The notes beneath the pieces were generated by a model. That model had not been told where the DNA came from. It did no database searches and worked only from the letters and a program-made list of their open reading frames with translations. From Siderastrea siderea (Eukaryota; Cnidaria; Anthozoa; Scleractinia; Rhizangiidae), in contig OZ034968.1 in assembly GCA_964030785.1 (NCBI GenBank), positions 23,157,186 through 23,221,185 of the forward strand: a DNA stretch of 64,000 bases, read 5' to 3'. This document shows, one piece after another, positions 44,714 to 56,485 of this stretch. Position 1 is the first letter of the stretch. Every line of letters starts with the position of its first letter. A program made the translations under genes and the position numbers.

Positions 44714-45688
44714 ATGGATTTCAACATGAGCAATTCCGTTGGTACTTCGCCAAGCACGCTTCAGTGCCATTTCTTGCCTTCGGGACATGTGTATGGATTA
44801 ATGGTCGTGAATATTTTGTCAACAATCATTGGTACGATCGGGAATGTTTTGGTGATCGGAACAGTGCGTAGGAATTACCCTCTCCAGATAATTTCGAACT
44901 TCTGGTTGGTGAGCATGGCCGTAGCTGATCTGTTTGTGACAGCGCTGGGACAGCCGATTTTTACAGTTTTTCTGGGTCTTCAAATTGGTGGTCAGTGCAA
45001 CGAGATCGTGTCGCAAGCGTTCCGCTTGATCGCCAACATGTCGTGCTCGGCATCCGTACTTCATTTGTGCCTCATTAGCATCGATCGCTGCTTGGTCATT
45101 CTACGACCTCACGATTTTAGAGTTATTCAAACGAAGAAGCGGTTTAAGATTGCGCTGGTCATTGCTTGGACGCTGCCGATCATCTACGGCGTCCTACGCC
45201 TGACTGTCATTAAGAAAGTAACTTCTTACTTCACAGTCGTTGCGGTGGGCATTTGTTACGTAGTGTTCATCTCATGCTACACTCTAATCATTTTTAAAGT
45301 CAGAAAACAAGGCTCAGCGACTCTAAAACGCATTCGTGGTCCTTCGGGGCGGAGCGTGGCTTCGGAACACATGGTTGAGCGTCGCGTGACAGTAACGATA
45401 GCTATCCTTGTTGTCATTTTCACAATTTGTTGGTTTCCTCTGCTGTATCTGCGCTCTGCGTTCGCTGAAAAGAACTTTGGCGTGGCCTACAACTGGGCGG
45501 GAACACTTGCTCTGAGTAATTCTTCAATGAACCCGTGGATATACTGGATCAGGAGCGCCGAGTTTCGTGAAGCATACAGAAGACTGTTGAAGTGCCACTG
45601 GAAGCCCGCGTGTAGGGGTGAGACGGGCCAGCAACGAGAAATGAACACCACGCTGGAAACAACCACACAAGGACCTAATGCAGTGTAA
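44714..45688 (+). CDS. Intronless class A (rhodopsin-like) GPCR (324 aa)
   Basis: Seven hydrophobic helices carry the class A signatures: GNVLVI in TM1 (Asn44), SMAVADLF in TM2 (Asp72), IDRC in place of DRY at the end of TM3 (124-126), Trp152 in TM4, CWFP in TM6 (239-242) and NPWIY in TM7 (273-277). A Cys pair near the C-terminus (294, 300) could be palmitoylated. The N-terminus (about 25 residues) has an N-glycosylation site (NMSNS). A Cys is present before TM3 (Cys95), but the second extracellular loop is very short and has no Cys, and TM5 lacks its usual Pro; this is seen in melanocortin/adenosine-type receptors. The ligand cannot be predicted. Intronless class A receptors are abundant in cnidarians. 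An MDFNM start is used; an internal Met5 is possible. Confidence 0.93.
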   Translation: MDFNMSNSVGTSPSTLQCHFLPSGHVYGLMVVNILSTIIGTIGNVLVIGTVRRNYPLQIISNFWLVSMAVADLFVTALGQPIFTVFLGLQIGGQCNEIVSQAFRLIANMSCSASVLHLCLISIDRCLVILRPHDFRVIQTKKRFKIALVIAWTLPIIYGVLRLTVIKKVTSYFTVVAVGICYVVFISCYTLIIFKVRKQGSATLKRIRGPSGRSVASEHMVERRVTVTIAILVVIFTICWFPLLYLRSAFAEKNFGVAYNWAGTLALSNSSMNPWIYWIRSAEFREAYRRLLKCHWKPACRGETGQQREMNTTLETTTQGPNAV

Positions 45689-45770
45689 ATGTCTCGACCG
45701 ATCTGACGCATCAATTGACGACGAAAAAAAAAACAACTCGTTTCCGGTTACGTTGTTACAGTTTTGATTT

Positions 45771-46353
45771 TATTAAAAATATAAAAAGCGTTCTCTGGTT
45801 TAAAAAATTTAAGAGAAATATAAGCTTTCGGCTATTATACTATAGCCTTTAACGAATGTAAAAAGAAATGAAAGCGCATGATTGGAAATATATGCAAGGG
45901 AGGGTGTGAAAAGATTAAACACAAGAATACAATAGAAGTGTAAAAAAGCTAAAAATGGACAAAAACAGACAAAATAAGAATTACAATAAGATAGAGTATT
46001 GTCTTGGTAGCGGTTTAGAATTATTGTCTGCGCCGACAGTTTTGGCAGTATGCCAGGATTCTAGTGTTCTTCGAATACTGCCAAAACTGTCGGCGCAGAC
46101 AATAATTCTAAACCGCTACCAAGACAATACTCTATCTTATTGTAATTCTTATTGTCTGTTTTTGTCCATTTTTAGCTTTTTTACACTTCTATTGTATTCT
46201 TGTGTTTAATCTTTTCACAACCTCCCTTGCATATATTTCCAATCATGCGCTTTCATTTCTTTTTACATTCGTTAAAGGCTATAGTATAATAGCCGAAAGC
46301 TTATATTTCTCTTAAATTTTTTAAACCAGAGAACGCTTTTTATATTTTTAATA
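45771..46353. repeat. Nearly perfect 580-bp palindrome just after the GPCR
   Basis: The left arm 45771-46051 and right arm 46075-46353 are complementary almost base for base (one G/T change noticed at 'gggagggtg/caacctccc', plus a 2-base length difference). The loop is only 23 bases (46052-46074). It starts 83 bases after the GPCR stop, so a read-through 3' UTR would fold into a hairpin of about 280 bp. The words 'agttttgatttt' flank both sides (about 45760 and 46386). Confidence 0.95.
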
Positions 46354-46457
46354 TGTCTTATCCTGGTTACAGTTCAATTTTTAATAGTTTTGATTTTGTT
46401 CATAAATTTGAAATAAATTCGATTTATTGCGACGTTTTAGAGCTTAATTACAAACTA

Positions 46458-46634
46458 CAGTAGAATCCCGATTTCTCGAATACCCGGTTTTTCGAAACTC
46501 CCGATAATTCGAACCAAAACTGATTTCCCCTCACCAGTCAAACACTGTAATCTTACCCCCCATTTTTCGAACCTCTCGATAATTCGAACCAATTTCCTTT
46601 TCCTCAGGAGGTTCGAAAAATCGGGATTCCACTG
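46458..46634. mobile_element. Pogo/Tigger-type MITE
   Basis: The ends CAGTAGAATCCCGATTT and AAATCGGGATTCCACTG are inverted, with TA outside each (46456-46457, 46635-46636). Internal repeats 'cgataattcgaacc' and 'tttttcgaa' are typical of the family. No ORF. Confidence 0.88.
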
Positions 46635-47146
46635 TAGTACATTAGAAACGTGTTTCGATCAACACATGCTGTGGCCCATTTCGAAACGTTTTTTTTTTGC
46701 TTATACCCTCCCCCCCCCCCCCCCCCAGATATAAGTCCTTCCGTTTATAAGCCCACCCAAAAACCTTTACGAAGTTGTATAAGCCCACGGCCAGGAGCCC
46801 AGGGCTTATAAGCGGCAGTTTACGGTAGTTGAACTTGCTGGTCTTTCATTAACACGTCATGGCTATAGGTCCCCAGACTACATTAGCCAGTGAACAGATC
46901 ACTGATTTTGGGGAGGAGGCCCAAACAGATTTCTCTTAGGGAGCGCGCGAAACATGCAAATAAGAGCGAAAATCTCCTCCCAAAAAGAGAGACATTGACG
47001 TGCAACTTGTAGTTATATCCACGCGAAAGGCTTATTTTTTGTTCCTGCTTAATCAATTGGTTTACAAAAAACGCCGCCAGGAAATACCTGATTAAAACTA
47101 ATTTTTGCTCCACCAGGACGCCATTAATTTTAGTTGTGACAAAAAA
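46635..47146. other. Poly-C run and repeat debris, no gene
   Basis: A run of about 17-20 C at 46708-46726 is followed by 'ttataagccc' words related to 450-560. No gene was recognised. Confidence 0.5.
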
Positions 47147-47263
47147 GCTTACAACACGGAGTGTTCCAAGGTGGTTACCCATCCGAGTACTAGCCCCGCC
47201 TGACAGGTCTTAATTTCAGTGATCAACGAGAACCGGTGTATCCCCTGTGGTATGGTCGTAAGC
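47147..47263 (-). rRNA. 5S ribosomal RNA-like copy 3, inverted and diverged
   Basis: On the minus strand it begins GCTTACGACCATACCACAGG and ends GTGTTGTAAGC, with a TTTTTT terminator directly after. Between these are roughly 15 differences from copies 1 and 2 and at least one deletion (GTTGATCACTGAAATTAAGAC). The flanking spacer is not that of the tandem unit. Probably a dispersed 5S pseudogene, though the pol III control regions are partly intact. Confidence 0.75.
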
Positions 47264-48122
47264 TAAGAAAGATTTGCTTTAATTTTAATAAATATACGGA
47301 TGTTCACCTTCAGACTAGAAGAAGGATGACAATTTGCCGTGAGAAAACTTGCATGATAACGGCTATGATGTGGAGGGATCCAAAAAAGCGTCTTGCCCAC
47401 AGATGTTCCTTTTTTTTTTTTTGGTTTCTTTTCGGCTCCACGCATGTCCTCCATTACAACTTCACGCCGATTTGATTCTTTTTTTTTTAATACTCCCGAA
47501 ACGGAGCTCGTTCACAGGCTAACAAAATGCCTTTATACTTATTAAAACTACAGTACCATTTCGGGACAACTGTACCTAGAAAAAGCCAACTAATAAGAAT
47601 GGTTTATCAGTTTCTTTATTACTAAAGTATAATAATAATAAGTCGATCGCCGACACGACGATCGCAAAGTAAAAGCCAAACCATAATACATGAATACTCA
47701 AGTTTAAGTCAGTATCTATTTAACGAAACAAATAGGAAATGTGACACATTTTCTTCTGCCTTATGTCTCAGCAATTCAAAATATCCATTTTTAGAAACAT
47801 GATTACTAATCACAAACACGAACATAAGCAGGCCCCTGCATAAGCGAAATTACAAAGTTCTGCATTGAGGAGGAGTGTTGCGTGACAATAACAACTGCAA
47901 AGGAGACTAAATCCTCGGATCCGCCAGTTTTTGTTGTTGTCCAAAACCGGATCCTCGGATGATGCTTGAGAAGTGTGAGTCCATGCAGTTACTTTGTATG
48001 AGATTCGTTTTGTTGAGTTTTCTCACGCGTTGAGGGTAAGAGGCAATAATTTTGTCACGGCTACTTTATCGTTCGTTTCTTTCATGTGACACTCAAGTGA
48101 CCTCCCTTTTGTTCGTGACGAA
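47264..48122. other. No gene seen
   Basis: AT-rich spacer. 'ggatcctcggat' and 'aaatcctcggatcc' occur as a short inverted pair around 47910-47960. Confidence 0.35.

Positions 48123-48166
<44 letters not shown>
48123..48166. repeat. (AAT)n microsatellite
   Basis: About 14 uninterrupted AAT units. Confidence 0.95.
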
Positions 48167-48167
<1 letters not shown>

Positions 48168-48715
48168 CTGAGGGTTGAGATCCAAGTCCAGACTTTATTG
48201 CCACAAGCCCCCAAAAAGGATAAATCCGTTGTCCGCTGGGTTTGCTGGATCTGCAAATCCGTAAGTTTTTTCCTGCAAAACAAGAGAAAATTCATTCAAA
48301 AACAAAGAAATATAAAACAAAAGTTAAGTCCCTGTCGGACCCTCTGAAACCGGGACTTCTAATGTAAATTACGTCACGCAAATTCTAATGTTTAATACTA
48401 AGGCAAAAAAAGTAAATAAACACAAGAGAAGAGTTAACTTATGACAAATTTCGGCGTTTAAAGCCACGGCGTTTAAAAGCCATGGCTCGCTAGGACGTAC
48501 TCGAAAGGTTGCAGTAATATTCCGCGTAATCGTTGATCGGTGCTAAATCATCATTAGCCACTGTTTATTTCTGCAAAATCAAACGAAACTGTAAAGAACA
48601 AAAGCAAAACAAAGGCAGTAACAAAAAAACAAAAAAAAAAGAAAAGAAAAGGAAGGGAAAAACAAAAATGATAAAGCACTCACCTCGAACCCGGAGCGAT
48701 GTGCAAGGTTAATTC
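48167..48715. other. Spacer, no gene seen
   Basis: It leads into the 5S unit. An A-rich tract lies at 48595-48665. Confidence 0.35.
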
Positions 48716-48719
48716 CAGA

Positions 48720-49391
48720 CGTACTTTTCTCGTAATTTTTCTTCAGTCTGCTAAAAACTTCACCCAAATATTTAAAAAACACGCAGGTGGTCGGTTTAAT
48801 AAACGGTTCTACTTGTGCCACAACACAACACCGCAAGTCCAGTAAACGACAACCCGTCGACAACCCAATCAAAGGTCAATACCGCTAATTGATCAATTTC
48901 TACGATGGGAAGCATCGAGATTGAGAACACAGTTCGACGTTTCAGTCGCCAAGTCGCCATCACTTACATTTGGCATTCCGGCATCCGAGAATGTTGTGCC
49001 TAACAAACACCTCAGCCCTAAGATAACAATGCAGCTCCATGAAATTACAAGCTTCTAAAAGCTGCGCCCTAATCTTCGCGAGGAACCTGATTCCTCGAAA
49101 TGTTCATTCCTGGAGTGGAAACGAGGCTCAATTTGTATAAGTTACTTAAATAATACACAAATTTTTCAGCTTACGACCATACCACAGGGAATGCACCGGT
49201 TCTCGTTTGATCACCGAAGTTAAGCCCTGTCGGGCGGGGTTAGTACTTGGCTGGGTGACCGCTTTGGAAAACCCCGTGTTGTAAGCTGATTATTTTCTTT
49301 TTTGTTCAGAGTTTGTTTTTGAATACCGTAATGGCGGTTTTAGAGATACATTTGGGTGCAAAAACAAACAAGCACGAAAAAGACGTAATTT
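48720..49391 (+). repeat. 5S rDNA repeat unit, third relative
   Basis: It aligns with 43490-44170 almost end to end, from 'cagtctgctaaaaacttcac' through 5S to 'gacgtaattttctc'. A 21-base segment ('gacttcacttaagttttacgg' region) is missing here relative to unit 1. It is the same orientation as unit 1 and about 5.2 kb away. Confidence 0.85.
49169..49287 (+). rRNA. 5S ribosomal RNA gene, copy 2
   Basis: Identical, as far as I can read, to copy 1 at 43942 over the whole 119 bases, with the same 'attattttctttttt' terminator. Identity of the gene, while the spacers differ by substitutions and an indel, suggests conversion or constraint, hence likely function. Confidence 0.88.
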
Positions 49392-49463
49392 TCTCCTATA
49401 GCTTAGTGGTAGAGCATGTGCACTAGTAACTGGAGGGTCATAGGTTCAACTCCTGTTGGGAGA
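49392..49463 (+). tRNA. tRNA-Thr(AGT)-like pseudogene or SINE head
   Basis: 72 bases with a closed acceptor stem (TCTCCTA/TGGGAGA), a D-arm (GCTTAGTGGTAGAGC, A-box) and a perfect T-arm (ATAGG-TTCAACT-CCTGT, B-box). The anticodon loop CTAGTAA would read AGT (Thr), but the anticodon stem (GTGCA/CTGGA) does not pair. So it is probably non-functional or the head of a SINE. It starts immediately after the 5S unit. Confidence 0.6.
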
Positions 49464-50149
49464 ACTTGCAACTTTTTTTCCCCAGTACGCCTGTGTCACT
49501 GACTGAAAAACATTATTATCGAGATGTACACTTTTCTCACGTAAGAGTGACTGAACACGTTGAAACGAGGAATATATCGTCCGCACTACTTGCCCGTCAG
49601 GCCAATCACCGTTTTCAGTCTTGTCAGATGCAGGTAGTCCGTCTAACGAGAATGGAATAACAAAAACAAGCGAACTCGAAGCTGCTAAATCCACGCGATC
49701 TCCCCGCTACGGATTATTCAATTATTTATGACAACTTTATTTTCGCGGAACAACAGCATGTCCGGTTCACTTCATTTGCACGAGTAAGATACCAGAACGC
49801 TTCGTTGTTAGCAATAGTGCACGATCGATAATGTAGTGCAATATCTCTGTTTAATTGTGTTACAGATAATAACTAAATGAGAATAAAATACAATACAATA
49901 ACCACTGCGCCAAAAATGTAACTACTGTGTGGTACTTTTGCTGGGATTTTTTAATTTGCGCATGCTCGTACGTAAAATACACTCCCACAAGCAACAGCGA
50001 AAGCGACATGTATTTTCCACTGTTGTTGTCATTGCCCAACGTAACTATGGAGGAGTACAATTCGCCGCCAACTTCCCCGCCCCCTCTAAAGCGCCAAAAC
50101 GCCCTCAGCGGCAGAAAGCTTTTAGAAGCCTTAAGTGCCGAAAAGCCGC
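49464..50149. other. No gene seen
   Basis: Short ORFs only. Confidence 0.35.
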
Positions 50150-52690
50150 CCGCCGGCTGACTTATTTGGCCTTACCTGGGAGGCTAATGCCTCCCTCCTA
50201 AACAAACTTTAAAATAAATGGTTAATCCTTGTCCTCGTTCAAAGGAAAATTTTACACTTTCCTGAACAATTTGCCAGACACTAGGCTGCACTGTCACTGT
50301 TTTACTGCGTTGCGAATTTTTCGGCTCCAGAACAAGGAACAACAATGGTGCCAGAACACCATCTGACATCTTCAAGCCTGTGAATTATCTCTTCAGTTGT
50401 CTTTTGCACTTTTGTTTGTTTGTAATAAACGTTTCACCATCCAGGTGAGGGTTTAAATGAGTGCCGTTTAAATGAGTGCTTTCGCGGCATCACCTTGAAG
50501 AGTTGTTGGTAATCACAAGAATGGCTTCCAACGTGAAGATTTTCCCGCACGGACCCCCCCCCCCCTCCCCTCCACCCTCCTCCCTCCGTACGCCATTAAA
50601 GAAAAAAAGGGGGAAGCCCACAAAGTAAACGGCAAAACAGTCGTCTTTTTCTCTTGAAATTCAAGGACACACGAATCGGCAAAAGTGCGAACTCACGAAG
50701 TGCGCAGCGCCGAAAGCGTGGACTGTCACGCGCGAGGCTCACTTGCCCAGCCCAATGCCCACAGGGAGAATGCTCTCCCCAGTCTCACTTTCCATTTCCT
50801 CGCTCGCTTCAGCCTGTGCGCGTTCGTACGACTGAACACGCAAAAAATACGCACTGTTTTGCAGCCTAAGGAAAAGGCAAAATGGAAAATTATAATAAAT
50901 ATGATTTTGTAGATGGAATTCGAACCGGTCAGCAAACAGTGTGAAAAACAATTTCTAGCTGAAGCGTCCTGCCAAACAGTCACAATTTAATTTTTGAAAC
51001 CTGCTCGATGTTCGTCTTGATTGGCTGTGGGCTGATTTTTTAAACATGATCTTCTCTTCGTAATTTAAAGTGGTATTGAAATTTTAGTAGCAACTTCTAC
51101 AGGTTTTTTTTTAAGAAAAGAAAAAGAAATTCCTTGGTCATCTAACTAAGACTACCGCGTGTACAATAAGCGGCAGTTAGATGCCAAATCAGCACGCTTT
51201 TGCAGCAAAACGTTTAAAGCATCCCTCCTTGCTGTTACCAAATCGACATTTAAACTGATGGCTTTGATTATAAACACTCGAAACGACGTTGACAGTGATG
51301 ACACCTTGGTTTGCAGCTCCTTTCATTTCGCACAGAAAAGCGCTTTATTATGAGGAGGCTGGACTGGAAAAAAACTAACAAACAAACAAATACTACGCAA
51401 AGGGAAATAATGTAATTGACTAGTTTTCGGCTCGTCCTGCTTCGTTGTGTTCACTCTTTTACAGTACTAATTTGATTACGGTTTGAGTTTCTTTTGCAAA
51501 CGAAGCTGGCTGAATTTCAGACCTTGTTCTTCTTGCAAAGTGCAAACCCGAGGGAAAACTCAGGTCAGCGTTCTTTGACCAAATTGAAACATACATACAA
51601 AACATGAGGTAATTTTGAGAACAAAAATTGAACCAAACCGTCACTTCTGACATTTTTGCACGAAAAACGGAATGGTTGCTACCCTTTGTCGCTAAAATAA
51701 GTTTATATTTCTAAAAATAATGTTACTCGTGATGTCACGCTAAAATAGTCTTGCGTACTATGGCGCGCACTCTCGCTGATTATCTTGAACCGCCTTTCAG
51801 ATTATTTATTTCGCTCTCTGAAATGTAGGCGGTTCAAACTGCACATAGAAAAAGCAACAATGTCAACAAAGATCTCAGCAACTTAACAGAATCTTTCGCT
51901 GTAAATGTTGACTGTCCGAATGCTTGCGATTTCTCTGGAATTATTTGGCAGTACTGTCTTCGAGTCGAACTTATCGCTTGCGTCATCATATGAATTTGTC
52001 CCGATTTAATCTAGCAGTAAAACGACTGCACGAGCGAATTAATGGTACGTTTAGCCGAAAATGTCAACTTGCTCAGATGAGCTAATTTTTGACAACCACC
52101 GCATAAAAGTAGATACTTTTATGCGGTGGTTGTCAAAAACTAGTCGTGCCATGTTTATCCCGATCGAAAATATAGCGTAAAATTTTTTAACTGATACATC
52201 TCGAACGCACCGCTTTGCGATTTTGCCGCCGGAATTGAGCAAGCAGACGGGACAAAAAAAGAAAAAAAGAAAGAAAGAAAGAAAGAAAAAGAAAATTTAC
52301 GACCGTGTCCAGACTCGAACCGACGTCGCGAAGCGATCTGTCAACCCATGGGAGACTTCTACAACTTCGTATTGCGCCATCAATGGAACAACGACACATT
52401 GCGCTAATTTAAAAATATACATAGCAGATTTCGAAGCGTCTTTTGTGCCGCTTCGTTGCGTTCATTGTTTTACAAAGACAAAGGATTTAGGCGTTTCTTT
52501 TGTTTCTGTTTTTTGGAAAGGGAAGCCGCCTCGTTTTTTTGGCGTCGTTTTTCTCGAAAACGGGGAAGAAATCCGCGAAAAAAACCCTGGAGAAATGTTT
52601 CTTGGTTAAATTATAAGCCACTTGCAAAAATTCAGCACTTTTACGCGAAAAAAAAAAAATTAACCCAAAAACGTCACTTAGGAGGTTTTT
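50150..52690 (-). repeat. Dispersed 2.5-kb repeat, copy B (inverted relative to copy A)
   Basis: Reverse-complement relative of 15161-17800. It lacks the 125-bp MITE of copy A and has its own additions: a C-rich run near 50556, a changed 'MSDGVLA' end at about 50184-50375 and a local hairpin at 52086-52137. The (CTTT)n tract appears as (AAAG)n at 52256-52290. Confidence 0.8.
52086..52137. repeat. Perfect local palindrome in copy B
   Basis: TTTTTGACAACCACCGCATA and on to '...aaaagta' is followed after one base by its exact complement. Copy A (15678-15705) has only the left half and then different sequence, so the second half is new in copy B. Confidence 0.9.
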
Positions 52691-53118
52691 CCACTAGCCT
52701 CTTCATTTGTTAAGTTGCAAGTTTTGCAAGTTCTAAGCAAGTTTAAATGTTTTACTATTTACAAATGATAACCATACTTATTTAATAGTTTTTTAAAATA
52801 CATTGTACATGTAACAGACAAACTGTGTTATTTATAAAAATTCAAGTATTATCAATACTATTAGAAATAAAAAAACTATCAATGTTACAAAACTATTAAA
52901 AATGTTAAATCTCATGATAGCTAACCAACATCTCCACATTCCAACTCGATCTTCATTCTCCCCGATTATTAGTGCACTTGTGCACGGCTATAAGATTGAG
53001 ACTATAATAAAGTTATTTGATTTGATTTGATTAAAATCTTAAGTAACCAAATAATGCTCCTCTTGGATAACTTGATAATTACGTGTATTAGAGACTGCAC
53101 TTATTTAGGAAAAGTTAA
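52691..53118. other. AT-rich spacer, no gene seen
   Basis: Nothing supported. Confidence 0.4.
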
Positions 53119-54357
53119 GTGTCATTGTCTGAGAAAGTGTTCCAGAGGTTGGAAATGGAGGTCAACCGATTTCGATGAAACTTGCTGCAGAAGTTAACCT
53201 TGATGAGATATTCCAAAAGCCAATTTGGTTTTGTTTTCTAACTTTTGGTTGAAAAGTTTCAGGGGGGTCCCATCTGGGGTCTTCAATTCACTGAAAATCT
53301 TGTTTTTTAAGGAGTAGGTTTAGAGTTCAATAAAAACAAAACTAAAAATCCTTTGGACTCATTAATGGTAGGGTGTGTTTCTACTATAAATACTCTTTCA
53401 GTTCATATGTAGGGATTTGGCATAGTGGGATCTGGCAGTCTGGGGTCTGGCACTGGTTTTGGCCAGATTTTGAAGTGAAAACCTCTACCCAAATTTGCCA
53501 AAGTTCACACCTTTATATTTTTTAACTGCCAAACTAGCTAAAATTAATCCTTCTATCACGAGTTACCCCAATGTAAGTAGAATCCAAATCAATTGAGAAA
53601 AATTTGGCCCATTTATTTTTTAGGGGCTTTTAAGACCCATTTGCAGTCACACCATCACATGCATGTAACTCACATATTGTCAAAAGTAATAAACAAATTT
53701 AACAGCTATCATAGCTTTATTTGTGTTTAAACACTTCAACTTGATTTGTTCAGGCCTACTTTATTTATAAAATCTGTGAGAAAACAGTAACTTTGCTTTA
53801 AAACTCTACTTGAGAATGTTAAACTGCCACAGAACTACAAAATCAGTACAAGAAACCAATCTTGCTTTATTTGAAAGGTAAATATACAATACTATAAAGC
53901 TAGTTTGCACTCAAACAACTGAGTAGATGGACTGTTACACTTAGTTATACTGACAATTCTTCCAAACATAGCCTGGCTTTACTTACCTAGCTTTTTTACA
54001 GGTCCTTGGCTTGTCCCAGGGGAAAGTAATTTCTCCAAAAAAACCCATATATTTCTCGAAATCGTGCGAATAAAACCATCCTGTCGTCAAATCACATTGC
54101 CTGATGATAAAACCTCATTGCCTGATGATTCGGCATTGGTTTACAGACGAGTCCATCATCCAACCATCATCCTACATGATAGGAAAATGTTCTGGTACCG
54201 CTCTTTGGCAATTCAGTCTTCTATCGAGTCTTTCAGCAGGAATACTCATCACTGGATGTAAATAATCGGACACATTCAGTGTACAAAGTTTTTATGATAC
54301 GCAGGTTTCCTCAGAAGTACAACACACGTCCTTAGAGTGGATTTCATGACAAAATTT

Positions 54358-54436
54358 GAAAAAATTCAGGCTTGAATTTCTCTCTGGTATCGTAGAGGTC
54401 ATGGGTTCCATTCCTGTTCAAGCCTGAATTTTTTCA
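54358..54436. repeat. Hairpin with a tRNA B-box-like loop inside the long-TIR element
   Basis: GAAAAAATTCAGGCTTGAA and its complement (about 54418-54436) enclose 'ggtatcgtagaggtcatgggttccattcc', whose last part resembles a T-arm/B-box. Probably a SINE relic. Simple (ATT)n repeats follow at 54553-54580. Confidence 0.6.
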
Positions 54437-56485
54437 GGTTTCTTGTTTTCAACTGCTTAAGTTGAAACACCTTCACTGCGATGATCTACATATAATTCTA
54501 TCTTTATCCGCAGTTCATATAAATTATATGATTATTTCATATATTCATATTCATTATTATTATTATTATTATTATTTAATATTATAATTATTATTTATTT
54601 ATTTATTTTTTGCAGTGAAACAGTAAAGGTGTAGTGGAGCCGTGGTTAGTGAGACTTCTGATTGGACTTCAGTTCATTGTACGTGTTCGTAGGGCTACTG
54701 ACTGCACAAGTGCAGGGTTAACGTAAGGGAAACTCACCCATCTGTTTCAAGAACTGCGTTACGGAGTGATAAGGCAGGCTGGTACCATAGCTCCTCACTT
54801 TTGTCATCTAGTTACTCGACAAGTAAGCGAACGGGTATAGAAGTTATACGTTATGATTTTTCAGATCCCCAAGCAGGGAATTGAAGTATTACTGATCACA
54901 AAATTGTGCCATGCAAGTAACGTCTGAGAAATTACGTATCAGAAAACAATGACATGGAGAGGGCAGACAACGTGAAAAGTGGACTGGAATCTCCACCAGT
55001 ATTAGAGGCACCCGGGTGGCAGTTTGTAAAATCGATACTTCCAAAATGCCAACAGCCGTTGGAAATAATGAGATTCCGGGTATTACTAGGTACAATAACT
55101 TCTCTTTTGATGAAGATGGCATGCAAGTGAGTCGCAAGTATAGCAGGCATACGGTGTTGGCAAGGGTATGAAGATTAAACGCTGACAGCAAAGAGGAAGT
55201 TTCTGGTCTAGAAAGAGCACGTGAGTGGAGCCAAGAAGTTACTACGAAACAGCACAAAAGGAACAAAAGAGAATCGAAAGCTTGTAACAGTGATCTCGTA
55301 AACACATAATGCCAGTTTGGCCCCATCATCTATTTTGACATTTAGCGCAAATGACGACGCTGATGAGCATATGGATACTGGATGCCACGTCATCCTACCC
55401 GAGAATGAATGTGTTTACGACACTATATGAAGACAGTGGGCCGCTACAGCAACTTCTGTCAAGGGAAAGAGTCAGAAGATTAGTGACAGTCGATACCATC
55501 CTGAATCTACAGTACAACAGGAGGATTGCCAGTGATGGACTCTTAGGAAGCAGAAAGCTACTGGCAGAATCTCACCTGCCGTCAAGGAATACCTCACCCA
55601 GGTGTTTAAAATAATGAAGGTACCAAGGATGGACACTCAAAAGCAAACGTGGACATGATGAGCCAGCTACTTGTAAAGTATCATTCAATGACGCTATTTT
55701 GAGCTAGTAAAATCCTGCCAGTCCTAGTGAGCGATCTTCAAGTGATCGTTAAAGTTGTGAAACCCAGAGCTTGAATTGGACATGGAGGGATAATTCATTT
55801 CAGAATACGCAAAAATGTCTATTTTATAGAATCCCCTACTTCTTTTAGTCTTGGCTTATATATGAGAGAAGATTCTTGAAATGAAGGTCTACAAACAAAA
55901 CAACACAATCAAACCCCCAAAAAAATAATAAAATAACCATATGGTTTTCTGAACCCTGTCCTTGTACAGTCGGAAAAAAAATCTTTCTTTCAGGGGGGGG
56001 GGGGGGGGGGGGTGGCGTAGCCTTACCGATTGGAAGTCCAGTCAGAAGTCCAACTGCCTAACAACGGTGCAACTGCTCCTTACTGATTCATTACAAATAA
56101 TCATAATCATAATAATTATTTTTACTATTACCATTATTATTTTGAATTACGTTACATGCCCGCTGTAAATTATACGCAATTCGGTGATTTCATTTGATTT
56201 GGGTACGTGAGAATGAAAACGTTTTGTCACGCAGTTGCCCGGTCTAATTTTTTTAGGCAACCAAAAACCTTATTTGCTAGCCACAGATCAAAAGCATGTA
56301 TGATCATTTCAGTGGATTCTTTTTGTTTCATAATCGATGGATTTGAAACTTGTATAAATTGTGTGCATAAGTGTGCATAGCTTTTGATACTGGGGCTAAC
56401 TCGACCCAGTTCTCCCACGTCCACTTCCAAAGTGGCAGATAAACACTACATGTACAAATCAATCAAAGCTCGGAGTTGTCTTCTA
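54437..56485. other. Centre of the long-TIR element: decayed coding-like sequence
   Basis: Around 55000-55330 the + strand shows protein-like patches in shifting frames (for example NNEIPGIT.YNNFSFDEDGM and QVTTKQHKRNKRESK), interrupted by stops. This fits a degraded transposase or captured gene. A G run is at 55995-56012. No intact ORF. Confidence 0.4.

Noticed and set aside
43942..49287. Reading the 5S copies as SINE3-type retroposons
   Set aside because: The two forward copies sit in long matching spacer units on both sides and have clean ends and T terminators, which fits rDNA repeats better. SINE origin remains possible for the inverted copy at 47147.
54889..55329. 146-aa minus-strand hydrophobic ORF inside the long-TIR element
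   Set aside because: It is antisense to better protein-like patches; no recognisable membrane family.
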